Source: Arcicella rosea (GTDB taxonomy: Bacteria > Bacteroidota > Bacteroidia > Cytophagales > Spirosomataceae). Taken from it: a stretch of DNA of 64,000 bases. Both the position numbers and the translations under genes were made by a program. The notes below the pieces were generated by a model, which worked only from the letters and a program-made list of their open reading frames with translations, did no database searches and had not been told where the DNA came from. Location: positions 124,001-188,000 of the forward strand of contig NZ_JBEUMS010000010.1 of assembly GCF_040543805.1 (NCBI RefSeq), written 5' to 3'. Positions 1 through 9,029 of the stretch are shown piece by piece (the stretch's first letter is position 1; every line of letters starts with the position of its first letter).

Positions 1-2843
1 AAGATTTTAACTGTACCCACCAAACCATTTGACATCAATTGACCATCCATTTTTTTGAATTGTCTATAATGCGAATTACCTTTTACAGCTTCACCAATAA
101 AATGATTCAATAAAGTTGGCAATACTCTAACTTCTATCTGATTAACTCCTCTTTGCAAATACTTATCTACTGCCAAAGTATAAGGAGCATTGATTCTTTT
201 ACCTGCAAATTTTCCGTTAATGAATACTTCTGCGGTGTGATACACTTTGTCCAAATCAAGAAAATAATGCGTTTTTGAATCAATCTCATTCATTTCAAAT
301 GAGCTTTTATAAATTGCTCCAATGCCGAGATGTTTAAAAGCGTCATTGGTTTTCCAGTCGAATAAATTACTGTTACTTACTTTTAAAGTATCTGCTTGAA
401 TTGACCATTTGTCAATCGTCAAAAGCATTTTGGCATTCGTTGGATTGATTGGAGCTTTTGAAAGCAATGATTTATCAGCGATAGGATTTATCGAAGCATA
501 TAAAATCACTGAACTATAAGGCGGAATTTTGTAGCTTATTTTCGACTGATTAGTATTTTGAGTAATGGCTCCATCTTCTGCATTCAGCCAATAACTTCCT
601 GTATATTTTTTGTCCAAAGACAATGAAATCGTTTGCCAAGAATCGCTTTTATTCCAGATAAATTGAATACGACTTCCATCGCTCATTTCTCTTTGAATTT
701 GGCGATTAAAATGATACGAATCATTGAATTTCACGGTCTGTTTTAAGGTAGCAATCCAAGTATCAACTTGTTCTTTTTCAGTAATTTGAGTACTATTTTT
801 CTGTTGAATCGCTGATTTTAAAAGTGTTGCTACTTTCTTATCATTTTCTTCCCAATTCAGAAAAGATGGTTGCCTTTTGGGTAAATTTCCTGAATTCAAA
901 AATTTCATTCCTTGACTCGCCAATTTGGCAATTTGTTGAGCAGATTGCATTTCAATCGTTGAATTATCTGACAAGATAAGTGCCTGATAAATATTGCCTC
1001 TGATATTGATTTGTTTATCGTTCGTAAGTTTCGCTTCTTGAATAGATTTATCATTTACCCATTCCCAAGTAATGCCTTTGGCTTCGAGTTGATTGATAAG
1101 TTCCCACGTTTTTTCAGCCCATTTACTTTTTTCATCTACTTGTTCTTTGGCTTTTGTCAATGGAGGTTCAATACCAAGCATTTCACCCATTGTCATAATT
1201 TCCTCAGGATTTTCAGGCATTTTATCGACATTCATGTAGGGAAAATAAATCAAAACATCCGTCTTGGCTTTTCCAGCACGCAAAGCATATTGCGTGCGTT
1301 GAATGTACTGGTTAAGGTCTTTTTGGTATTTCCAGAAAATATCACTTTCTCCATAATTTGACGAGAAATTAACCGTACCCAATGCAGCACTTGAGAAAGG
1401 ATACCAACCTTCTTTGGCAAAATCTTTTTGAAAATAACGATAAGGAATTCCATGATAAATAATTTGATTTGCTCCTGCTGCAAACAATTTATCAACCGCC
1501 AAACGTGTTTTTTGTGGCGTTGTCATATAAGCTCTGTTGGCAAAAACCACAGATTCCGACGAAACCAATGGACGATTATACAAATGAGCTCCCGAAGAAA
1601 CAATTTTCATATTTGCCTCAGAAGCCAACATACTTTCCATTTCGGGAATAGATGCTAAACCAGCAATTGACATCATATCCATATTCAAGCCATACGTTTG
1701 AGTACGATGCAACAGCCCTTGTTTTTCCATAAAGTTCTTACTCGTTTTCAAGAAATGTTCTCCTAACAATTCACTTAAAGTAAGGTCATAATCGTGGCGA
1801 ATTCTGGTATCTATTTCAGCATCAAAAGTGAAATCTTTCGGAGCATTCGGATTCATAAAAGAAACATAATTGTACCCTTTTTGCATATTTGCCGCCAAGT
1901 AAGGCGTTGAGTCGTAGCCTCTATGTTTTTTGAACCAATCTATAAAATCAGCAGCGTAATGTCTATCCGCTTTAAATTCATAACTATCATTAAAAATCGC
2001 TCGCATTGGATTACCGAAATAAGGTTTTAAGCCTGTGCGTTCGCCAAAAAGATGATTGTATAATTTGAGTACTTTTTCAGAATTGAAATGGTCAACCACA
2101 TAACCTTGTTTTGGCTCTGATGCCATCGGTGTTTCACCACTTGGCAAACTCCAATAAGCAATTATTTTCCAATAACCATCAGGTAATGAAAGCTTTAACG
2201 AATCATTTACCACTTTGTTAGTAAGAATGATACTGGAATTAATATCTAAAGGTATTGTCTTAAGTGAAGCGTTTTCCTTCCCTCCTACTATTTTAGAGGC
2301 TACCACAGCTTGTAAAATAGAGCTACCTATTTTACTCGGCACTTTGGGCAAAGCTACTGTTAAAGGCTTCCCTCCTTCTACGGTTATGGCATTAAATCTA
2401 AGGTTTCTAAAACCATCATCTCCTTCCAAAATAGAACTTCCTGCTGGCCAACCACTTCCATTAGTCATGTCGATGATAAGCCCTCTTTTACGAGCTTCCT
2501 CCATCACTGCTTTCACATTTTCGTAATATTGAGGCGTATCCCAACTTAATATTTTATCACGATTCTCTGCCGTAATAGGCATGCCTAATTTTAGCGTTTG
2601 TATCTCTACTCCTGCAAAAGCATTATCCGCAAAAAGATTAATTTCTCTTTGTAATTCTGTGGCATTTACATCATTCCCAGGCCACCACCAACGAGCCATC
2701 GGGCCAAATTCCTGCGTTGGATTTTTGAATTTTGTCGGATTGAAATCGTAAGAAATCAACCATTTTGAAGGCTGTTCCTTCGATGGTTTAAAAGCAAATG
2801 TTATTAGAAGTACTCCTAAAACAAGCAATGTCCATTTTTTCAT
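1..2843 (-). CDS. GH106-type alpha-L-rhamnosidase, partial (C-terminus beyond window)
   Basis: About 947 codons are open on the minus strand from ATG at 2843 to the left edge; the stop codon lies outside. The N-terminus (MKKWTLLVLGVLLITFAF) is a signal peptide for export. It is followed by EFGPMARWWWPGNDVN, then segments such as GLIIDMTNGSGWPAGSS, ESVVFANRAYMTTPQK and, near the edge, HTAEVFINGKFAGKR, a beta-sandwich domain. This pattern matches the large Bacteroidota proteins of glycoside hydrolase family 106, which remove terminal L-rhamnose from pectin (rhamnogalacturonan) side chains in the periplasm or at the surface. It is transcribed away from the Nudix regulator at 3127 and has a good TTG-N19-TATATTTG promoter at 2981-3010 with a palindromic operator just upstream. 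The family call rests on remembered sequence character, not a search. Confidence 0.8.
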   Translation of the reverse strand, partial: MKKWTLLVLGVLLITFAFKPSKEQPSKWLISYDFNPTKFKNPTQEFGPMARWWWPGNDVNATELQREINLFADNAFAGVEIQTLKLGMPITAENRDKILSWDTPQYYENVKAVMEEARKRGLIIDMTNGSGWPAGSSILEGDDGFRNLRFNAITVEGGKPLTVALPKVPSKIGSSILQAVVASKIVGGKENASLKTIPLDINSSIILTNKVVNDSLKLSLPDGYWKIIAYWSLPSGETPMASEPKQGYVVDHFNSEKVLKLYNHLFGERTGLKPYFGNPMRAIFNDSYEFKADRHYAADFIDWFKKHRGYDSTPYLAANMQKGYNYVSFMNPNAPKDFTFDAEIDTRIRHDYDLTLSELLGEHFLKTSKNFMEKQGLLHRTQTYGLNMDMMSIAGLASIPEMESMLASEANMKIVSSGAHLYNRPLVSSESVVFANRAYMTTPQKTRLAVDKLFAAGANQIIYHGIPYRYFQKDFAKEGWYPFSSAALGTVNFSSNYGESDIFWKYQKDLNQYIQRTQYALRAGKAKTDVLIYFPYMNVDKMPENPEEIMTMGEMLGIEPPLTKAKEQVDEKSKWAEKTWELINQLEAKGITWEWVNDKSIQEAKLTNDKQINIRGNIYQALILSDNSTIEMQSAQQIAKLASQGMKFLNSGNLPKRQPSFLNWEENDKKVATLLKSAIQQKNSTQITEKEQVDTWIATLKQTVKFNDSYHFNRQIQREMSDGSRIQFIWNKSDSWQTISLSLDKKYTGSYWLNAEDGAITQNTNQSKISYKIPPYSSVILYASINPIADKSLLSKAPINPTNAKMLLTIDKWSIQADTLKVSNSNLFDWKTNDAFKHLGIGAIYKSSFEMNEIDSKTHYFLDLDKVYHTAEVFINGKFAGKRINAPYTLAVDKYLQRGVNQIEVRVLPTLLNHFIGEAVKGNSHYRQFKKMDGQLMSNGLVGTVKI

Positions 2844-2980
2844 ATCAATTATTAAATATCTTGCTCTTCTCGAAAATTAGCATGAGTAATCTGTAGCCGA
2901 TAATGTTTCAGCATTATCGGCTATTTTTAATTTAAAAATAAATTGGGTTTTATTTCTTTATACTGTCCTTATTTGTAGGA

Positions 2981-3010
2981 CAAATATAAATGGAATATTT
3001 AAACATACAA
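2981..3010 (-). promoter_or_regulatory. Bacteroidota-type promoter of the GH106 gene
   Basis: On the minus strand a -33 TTG (3010-3008) and a -7 TATATTTG (2988-2981) are separated by 19 bases, which fits the TTTG/TANNTTTG consensus of this phylum. It lies about 140 bases upstream of the ATG at 2843. The same element order and spacing occurs at 8074-8103. Confidence 0.6.
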
Positions 3011-3021
3011 TAAAATTAGTA

Positions 3022-3048
3022 CAATTATTATTGCATTTTGTAACAATA
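3022..3048. promoter_or_regulatory. Palindromic operator shared with 8115-8141
   Basis: A 27-base block identical at 26 of 27 positions to 8115-8141. Its core (3027-3047) is an imperfect inverted repeat, ATTATTRC-N5-GTAACAAT. It ends 11 bases upstream of the -33 TTG of the GH106 promoter, the place where an activator would sit, and is about 80 bases upstream of the Nudix regulator start, so it may also serve autoregulation. Confidence 0.6.
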
Positions 3049-3126
3049 TAAAATTTGAGTAAATTTGTAGTATATTCGCCCAATACTTAATTAAAATTGA
3101 ATCAACAAAACATAAACTACTTATAA

Positions 3127-3855
3127 ATGGATGCCGCAGAAACAGCACTGAATGTGTTTGATAACTACATAAAACATATTGCCATCGATTGTGTAATATT
3201 CGGTTTTCACAACAATGAGCTAAAAGTTTTACTCGTAAAAATTAAAAACTTAGATGGTTGCTGGGTGCTACCAGGGGGATTTATTCAACAGTCGGAAGGC
3301 GTGGATGAGGCTTTAGATAGAATGCTCAAAGATAGAACAGGATTGACGAATATTCACCTCGAACAATTTGGCATTTTTGGTGATGTAAACAGAGTCTCAA
3401 GAAATTTCATTTTAAATTTAATTCCATCGGAACATCATGAAGATACTCGTATAAATTGGTTGGCAGGCAGAGTAATTTCGATGGGCTATTATGCTTTGGT
3501 AGAATACTCTAAAGTAAAGCCTAAAGTGTATGAATTTTATGATGATGCCTTTGAATGGTTTAATGTAAATGACTTGCCCGTTTTAGCAATGGATCATGAG
3601 AAAATCATTCAAAAAGGATTAGAAACACTTAGAATGATGCTTGACTATAAATTGGTTGGCTTTGATTTGCTTCCAGAAACCTTTACGATGCAGGAGCTTC
3701 AAAAACTGTATGAAACAATTTTAGGGAAAGAGCTTCGTAGAGACAGTTTTCAGCGTAAAATGCTGGATATGAATATTTTAGAAAGACTTGAAAAGAAATA
3801 CACTGGTGCAGCCAACAAAGCTCCTTACTTGTATAGATTTAAGGATAAATCATAG
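3127..3855 (+). CDS. Nudix-domain/winged-helix transcriptional regulator (NrtR/AraR-like)
   Basis: 242 residues. An N-terminal Nudix fold is followed by a winged-helix C-terminus (about 165-240), the layout of the NrtR family. In Bacteroides a member of this family, AraR, controls arabinose genes by binding sugar rather than ADP-ribose. The Nudix box starts at Gly51 and keeps Glu57, Arg65 and Gly72. The canonical REUXEEXGU block, however, reads RMLKDRTGL, so the metal-binding glutamates are lost and hydrolysis is unlikely. The gene is divergent from the GH106 gene and a palindromic operator lies between them; it is the obvious candidate ligand-sensing regulator for the 1-7853 block. The regulated set is inference. 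ATG at 3127 follows an AT-rich leader with no strong Shine-Dalgarno, normal for this phylum. Confidence 0.8.
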   Translation: MDAAETALNVFDNYIKHIAIDCVIFGFHNNELKVLLVKIKNLDGCWVLPGGFIQQSEGVDEALDRMLKDRTGLTNIHLEQFGIFGDVNRVSRNFILNLIPSEHHEDTRINWLAGRVISMGYYALVEYSKVKPKVYEFYDDAFEWFNVNDLPVLAMDHEKIIQKGLETLRMMLDYKLVGFDLLPETFTMQELQKLYETILGKELRRDSFQRKMLDMNILERLEKKYTGAANKAPYLYRFKDKS

Positions 3856-3895
3856 TTTTGAATTAAATTGAAATGCTTTTTTGAACAGTAAAAAT

Positions 3896-3925
3896 AAAGG
3901 AGGGAAATATTTCCCTCCTTTTATT
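3896..3925. terminator. Bidirectional terminator between convergent genes
   Basis: A perfect 26-base palindrome at 3896-3921 (arms AAAGGAGGGAAA) flanked by A and T runs. It sits between the stop of the Nudix regulator (3855) and the stop of the minus-strand gene (3933), so it serves both directions. Confidence 0.75.
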
Positions 3926-3932
3926 TAAAACA

Positions 3933-4325
3933 CTATTTGTCTTTAATCCTTACTGCTTTTGCATCAAACATTCCCATTAACTGACCTTTTAGGTTATCGT
4001 CATTTTCTTTTTTCAATGGCAAGGTTACATCATAACCAGAAGCTGAAAAAGCGATTTCGATTTCACCATCTTTCTCATCAATAGATGTAATCGGAATAGC
4101 AGGCTTTGTGGCATCAGCTGCGTCTTTTAATTCACCCGTCAGTTTTCCGTCTTTGCGTACAAGTACAGTAACCATTTTACTATCTCCATTGGGTGTTCCG
4201 AAAATGGTAATTTCCCATTTTCCTACAAAAAAATCTTTAGTCGGCGCTGGTGTCGTTGTCTGTGAAAATCCATTGATTACTACACCTAATAATAACACAA
4301 ATAGAAGAATGCTTGCTTTTTTCAT
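3933..4325 (-). CDS. Small secreted protein, unknown function
   Basis: 130 residues with a clear signal peptide (about 1-21, ending near GFSQ) and a mature part rich in beta-strand pattern: VGKWEITIFGTPNGDS, then KDGKLTGELKD, then a run of charged residues and KGQLMGMFDAKAVRIKD. The repeated short strands (GKWE, GKLTGEL, LKGQL) resemble the lipocalin-like small proteins often found beside sugar-dehydrogenase or ThuA genes in Bacteroidota. I do not recognise a named family. It lies 69 bases downstream of the ThuA/PQQ gene on the same strand and may be co-transcribed with it. Confidence 0.6.
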   Translation of the reverse strand: MKKASILLFVLLLGVVINGFSQTTTPAPTKDFFVGKWEITIFGTPNGDSKMVTVLVRKDGKLTGELKDAADATKPAIPITSIDEKDGEIEIAFSASGYDVTLPLKKENDDNLKGQLMGMFDAKAVRIKDK

Positions 4326-4394
4326 GTGAATTGATTGTTTAATTGTGAATTTGATTAAAAAAATTGTTGTACTCTTTTGAATTATAAGACCTTA

Positions 4395-7300
4395 TTATTC
4401 GGTTTTGAGCTTAAATTCTACACTCGTTACCACCATTAATGTTTGACCTTCTGATTTTGGATTGACAAAAACCAAGTATAAATCATGAAGCTTATTTGTA
4501 ACAGTTTCTGGTAATTTTACTGGAATACTTAACGGTGCCGCTCCAAACATTGATTTATCTGAAGCTTCCAAAAAGGCTGTTTCACCTATTAATTTCCCGT
4601 TTGGACTATCCATGTGCAATTCTATTTTTCCGCCTGCCGCATTTAACTGAGCTTTCTGTGCCGAAGCAAAAATCTGAAGTTCTGTAATTCCATTCAAATC
4701 AACCTGTTTGATTCTCGCACTTGCTCCAGATTTTGCAGGCATTAATAAATTTCTTCCACTAAATGCCATTTTATTGATGTTATCATACTCATCAAAACTA
4801 TGTACATCTACTTTAGCATTTCTTAGTATGAATGATTGCTCTGATTTCAAAGAAGGAAGATTATTCGCTCCTTGGTCTTCATAAGAAGCTCTTACGATAA
4901 ATACCCCTTTCCCTTTATCTCCTGATGGAATTTTAGTATCAAATTTTCCTTTTACTGGTAAAGACTTTTCCTTCGGTTTTTCATTGGAAAGATTTAAAAT
5001 ATACTTCACCATTTCAGCCGCATCATTAGCAGAAAGCTGTGGATGCCCAGCCATCGCAGTTTCGCCCCAAACACCACTTCCTCCTGAAATTACTTTTTTC
5101 GTCAGTCTTTCCAAGGCTGAGCCATCACCTTTGTATTTGCTTGCTACTTCTTTATAGCTTGGTCCGATAGATTTTTTTTCTTTGCTATGGCAAGCGGCAC
5201 AGTCACTTCCATCCATCAGTTTTTTCCCTGTGGCAAAAAGAGCATTGGCATCTGCCGAACGGTGTCCTTGGGCAATTTGGATTTTATCGTAACCTTCTGA
5301 TAAATAGTCGATATTTACCGCTACTTGCTCTTCATTGATGCCTTTTCCTAATGTGCCGTCTTCTTTGTCTTTTACTTTAATTTCGTAGTTGAACGATTGA
5401 TTCGGCACAAAAAAAGTCTTATTGCTTTTTGGCATTTCCAAACTCAATACTGGCGGTTCATTTCCAACTGCAATTTCCATAGACTGGCTATTCGATGCTC
5501 CTTTGCCATCATTTACTGTTAGCGTAGCTTTGTAAACGCCTATTTTACTGAGTATTAGATTCGCTTCTGGCGTGTTGACAATCTTACTAAAGCCATTTTT
5601 TGACGTAATTTTCCAAGTATATTTCAAAATATCTCCATCGGCATCAACCGTACCTTTTGAGCTAAGTTTTAAATTGAACGGAACGGCTCCTCCCATCTGA
5701 TTCGCCACCATTTGAATTTGTGGTTTACGATTTCCTCCATTGTATTCTATTCGAATTAAACGGGCATCATCATTGGCAGTAAACCATCCAGAACCGTATT
5801 CTAACATATATAAATCTCCATTTTCGGCAAATTCCATATCCATTGGATTACTGAACTTATAACTTGGCATAAAACGCTCCATTGACTCAAAATTGCCATC
5901 TTTATCCATCTTTACTGCCATAATCCAGCCTCGCATCCATTCATACGCTAAGAATTTTCCATTATAATATTTCGGAAAAGCACGAGTAGCATTTTTAAAT
6001 TCATCCGAATAAAATACTGGCCCAGCCATCGCATTTCTACCACCATTTCCTACCAAAGGGAATTCTTTGGACAATCCGTAAGGATACCAAATAAATGCTT
6101 TCTGTGCTGGCGGAAGCACTTTTAAGCCCGTGTTATTGGGGGAGGTATTCGTTGGAGCATTCGCATCCCACTGCTCTAAAGACTTCTTATTGGAAAAATC
6201 ATATTTATAATAAGCTTGATTATCGCCTACAAAATGTGGCCAACCAAAATTCCCTGCTTTACGGGCTTGTCCTACTTCATCATATCCTACTGGGCCTCTA
6301 TTTTCTGTTGGTTTTGAAGCATCTGGACCTACCTCTCCCCAATATACGTAACCAGTTTTTGAGTCAACAGAAATACGGAAGGGATTGCGATGTCCCATCG
6401 TATAAATTTCTGGACGAGTATTCGGCGTACCTTTCGGGAATAAGTTTCCTTCAGGAATCGTATAGCTTCCATCGGCTTGTGGTTTAATTCTGATGATTTT
6501 ACCTCTCAAATCGTTTGTATTTGCAGATGACTTTTGTGCATCCCAAGCACTTCTTCCTTCTTGTTCATCACTTGGGCTATAACCATTTGAGCCATGTGGG
6601 TTAGTATTATCGCCTGTCGATAAAAATAAATTTCCAACTTTGTCCCAAGCGATAGAACCTCCTGTGTGGCAACATTCTTCACGCTGAGTAGGTATTTCTA
6701 ATAATACTTTTTTAGAATCAAGGACTAATTCATCTCCTTTGAGTTCATATCTTGTCAAGATATTTTTAGATGCTTCTGGAGTTGAATAATATAAATAAAT
6801 CCAGTGATTTTGGGCAAAATTTGGGTCTTTATTGAGTCCTAATAGTCCATCTTCTGCTATTGATACTTTCCCTTCTTTACTGACATATTTAAGGTTAACA
6901 GGAATTTTAGCAATGGTTTTCAATTCTTTCGTTTTGATATTATACAAACGAACTTCTCCTTTTCGCTGAATAAACAATACTCTCCCATCGTTGAGTACAG
7001 TTAGCTCCATTGGTTCATCCAATTTCTCTTCTAAAACTACTTTTGTAAAACGATTTTCTTCTGGTCTTGCTTTGCTAAAGTCCACATTTTTAGGCATTTC
7101 CCCTCCTACTGCTGACAGTCCCGTAGCATATTTAATACCTGCCCAAAGATGATTTAGGAACAGTGGTTCTGAAAATGTTTCATTGGTATGTCCCATTGCC
7201 GTATAGAATGAACGACCACCATCAAATGCTTGATACCAACTCATTGGATGATTATCGCCATTTTTTCCTCCAACATAGCTTTTTTCATCAATTTTTAAGA

Positions 7301-7853
7301 CTACATTGATTTTCGGAGAAATGTCTTTAAAACTATAAAACTCATCTGTACGCTCAAATTCCTCAGGCATTCCTGTTGTGAATTCATTTTTTTGAGTAAT
7401 AAAATACTTGCCTTTTTGTACATTACTAGGCGTAGATGGATGGTCTAAGAAAAACGCTCCAGCCAATTTTCCATACCAAGACCAATCGTATTCACAATCT
7501 GTTGCAGCGTGAATCCCGACGTATCCCCCACCCGCTTGAATGTATCGCTCAAAAGTACTTTGTTGTTCGTTGTTCAATACATCACCAGTTGTGTTGAGGA
7601 ATACCACAGCATTGTATTTTTTAAGATTGAGCTCATTGAAGTTTTCAGCATCTTCTGTAAAACTCACACCAAAACCTTTCTCTTTCGCCATTTTGGCTAA
7701 AGCCGTTTTTCCAGCGTCAATGGACTGATGCCTAAATGCTGTGGTTTTACTGAAAACCAATACATTTATTTTAGCAGTTTGTGCCTGTAACTTGATAAAA
7801 GATAATAGCGAGCATAACACTATTATTATCGAAAACTTACTTTTTGAAAACAT
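4395..7853 (-). CDS. ThuA domain / PQQ-type sugar dehydrogenase / PKD / cytochrome c multidomain protein
   Basis: 1152 residues with a signal peptide (about 1-25). Domains in order: ThuA-like glutamine-amidotransferase fold (about 27-245, with GGGYVGIHAATD), a glucose/sorbosone dehydrogenase beta-propeller (about 265-685, with CCHTGGSIAWD and MGHRNPFRIS), a PKD-like domain (about 690-795), a cytochrome c domain with the haem motif CAACH near residue 882 and a likely Met ligand near 932, and a C-terminal jelly-roll domain like CBM6 (about 985-1150). Such proteins are predicted to oxidise a sugar in the periplasm and pass electrons to the attached haem. Its promoter and operator at 8074-8141 copy those of the GH106 gene, which suggests a joint regulon. 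Domain borders are estimates. Confidence 0.85.
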   Translation of the reverse strand: MFSKSKFSIIIVLCSLLSFIKLQAQTAKINVLVFSKTTAFRHQSIDAGKTALAKMAKEKGFGVSFTEDAENFNELNLKKYNAVVFLNTTGDVLNNEQQSTFERYIQAGGGYVGIHAATDCEYDWSWYGKLAGAFFLDHPSTPSNVQKGKYFITQKNEFTTGMPEEFERTDEFYSFKDISPKINVVLKIDEKSYVGGKNGDNHPMSWYQAFDGGRSFYTAMGHTNETFSEPLFLNHLWAGIKYATGLSAVGGEMPKNVDFSKARPEENRFTKVVLEEKLDEPMELTVLNDGRVLFIQRKGEVRLYNIKTKELKTIAKIPVNLKYVSKEGKVSIAEDGLLGLNKDPNFAQNHWIYLYYSTPEASKNILTRYELKGDELVLDSKKVLLEIPTQREECCHTGGSIAWDKVGNLFLSTGDNTNPHGSNGYSPSDEQEGRSAWDAQKSSANTNDLRGKIIRIKPQADGSYTIPEGNLFPKGTPNTRPEIYTMGHRNPFRISVDSKTGYVYWGEVGPDASKPTENRGPVGYDEVGQARKAGNFGWPHFVGDNQAYYKYDFSNKKSLEQWDANAPTNTSPNNTGLKVLPPAQKAFIWYPYGLSKEFPLVGNGGRNAMAGPVFYSDEFKNATRAFPKYYNGKFLAYEWMRGWIMAVKMDKDGNFESMERFMPSYKFSNPMDMEFAENGDLYMLEYGSGWFTANDDARLIRIEYNGGNRKPQIQMVANQMGGAVPFNLKLSSKGTVDADGDILKYTWKITSKNGFSKIVNTPEANLILSKIGVYKATLTVNDGKGASNSQSMEIAVGNEPPVLSLEMPKSNKTFFVPNQSFNYEIKVKDKEDGTLGKGINEEQVAVNIDYLSEGYDKIQIAQGHRSADANALFATGKKLMDGSDCAACHSKEKKSIGPSYKEVASKYKGDGSALERLTKKVISGGSGVWGETAMAGHPQLSANDAAEMVKYILNLSNEKPKEKSLPVKGKFDTKIPSGDKGKGVFIVRASYEDQGANNLPSLKSEQSFILRNAKVDVHSFDEYDNINKMAFSGRNLLMPAKSGASARIKQVDLNGITELQIFASAQKAQLNAAGGKIELHMDSPNGKLIGETAFLEASDKSMFGAAPLSIPVKLPETVTNKLHDLYLVFVNPKSEGQTLMVVTSVEFKLKTE

Positions 7854-8073
7854 TATTTTGATTATTAAATCGTCTATCCTTTATTTAGAGAACATATAAT
7901 TGTATTTAGCTGACATATAGAACTTTACAAGATTTTAGCATAAAAATTCTACCACAATCCATCTTAATAAATGGTTTGAGTTTATATTTTCTACACCCTA
8001 TTTTGTCTTTATAAATTGATTATTAGGTATTGATTATTCCTAATAAAAATTAAGTGTTTCATCTAATTCGAAA

Positions 8074-8103
8074 CAAATTTACAAGTAATATTCATAAATA
8101 CAA
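8074..8103 (-). promoter_or_regulatory. Bacteroidota-type promoter of the ThuA/PQQ gene
   Basis: On the minus strand TTG (8103-8101), 19 bases, then TAAATTTG (8081-8074), a full match to TANNTTTG. This gives a leader of roughly 215 bases before the ATG at 7853. Architecture is identical to the promoter at 2981-3010. Confidence 0.6.
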
Positions 8104-8114
8104 TAACATAAGTG

Positions 8115-8141
8115 CAATTATTATTACATTTTGTAACAATA
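8115..8141. promoter_or_regulatory. Second copy of the palindromic operator
   Basis: 26 of 27 bases match 3022-3048; the palindrome core is 8120-8140. The gap to the -33 TTG is 11 bases, exactly as at the GH106 promoter, and 8 of those 11 gap bases also match. The shared spacing argues for one regulator acting on both promoters. Confidence 0.6.
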
Positions 8142-8281
8142 ATAATTTTATGTAAAATCTTATCAAACCAACATTCATTATTACAAGAAGATTTAGCTTG
8201 TTGATTAAAGAAAATCTGGAAAGTATTTTTGACTAGCAAACGATTACGGCGTTCAAAAGGCAGTTTTAGGCAATAAACAAT

Positions 8282-8809
8282 CAAAAGCTCATTATGATAC
8301 TTTGCTATTTGTAATATAACTTTTAGAGTGTCTTTCTCTTTCATGAAAAAAATAAAAAAACCTTGTAAAAACATAAAGCAAATCAAAAGCTCATTGTGAT
8401 ACTTTGCTGTTTATAATATAACTTTTAGAGTGTTCGCAAGTTGGTTTTGGCTAATTTAATTCAAATAACCAAAGGCTCATTATGATACTTTGGTATTAAA
8501 AATTCATACTATAACTTTTAGCGTGCTATAAAATTATAGCAATATTATGGATGTATTACGGACTCTTAATATTGCTTCTATTATAACTTTTAGAGTGTTT
8601 GAAATCTCTACAAAAAGACCAAAAGCTCACAATGATACTTTGCTCTTTTTGTAACAACTATAACTTTTAGAGTGTTTGAGCTAAATTAAATTTCCAATAA
8701 TGGCTAAAAAGTTATTCGATATATTTATCTATATCTTTTTGAGTGCTCGAATGCTACAAAACCGTTTCAATAAATACAATCTTTGAAATAAGCATAACTT
8801 TTAGAGTGT
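8282..8809 (+). repeat. Distal iteron cluster with compound A+B units
   Basis: B iterons (ATAACTTTTAGAGTGT) lie at 8316, 8418, 8583, 8660 and 8794 (exact), with variants at 8511 (ATAACTTTTAGCGTGC) and 8731 (ATATCTTTTTGAGTGC). A second 25-base element, beginning CAAAAGCTCATTATGATAC and centred on the small palindrome TCAT-T-ATGA, lies at 8282, 8384, 8470 and 8620. Each copy precedes a B iteron by about 10-17 bases. Spacing between B iterons shrinks toward rep (102, 93, 72, 77, 71, 63). This cluster may serve copy control or incompatibility rather than melting. Confidence 0.8.
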
Positions 8810-8852
8810 CTTTACTTGCTCTTAATGTTTTTGGTCAACGTATGGTATCGTA

Positions 8853-8915
8853 TTAGAATAAATGAGGTATTTATTTTTAAATTATTTTAATAATATTCAA
8901 AATTTCTTATTCTAA
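8853..8915. other. AT-rich putative DNA-unwinding element
   Basis: Between the two iteron clusters an almost purely A/T stretch (8862-8906) is bracketed by TTAGAATAA (8853-8861) and its inverse TTATTCTAA (8907-8915). A melting site next to iterons is expected in this replicon class. No good DnaA box (TTATCCACA) was seen here. Confidence 0.4.
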
Positions 8916-9029
8916 CCACATATAAATCAACAAAATAGCATTTGAAGATATTTCTTTTTATTTCTTTTTTATTTTCTAATATTTCCTCTGTTGTAATCTT
9001 TTGAAAATCAGTTGATTATATGCTTTATT

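Noticed and set aside
6095..6487. 130-codon plus-strand frame inside the ThuA gene
   Set aside because: Antisense shadow of a long, well-supported gene.
8063..8386. 107-codon minus-strand frame in the origin
   Set aside because: It runs through two iteron units and has no protein-like pattern; the repeats explain the sequence.
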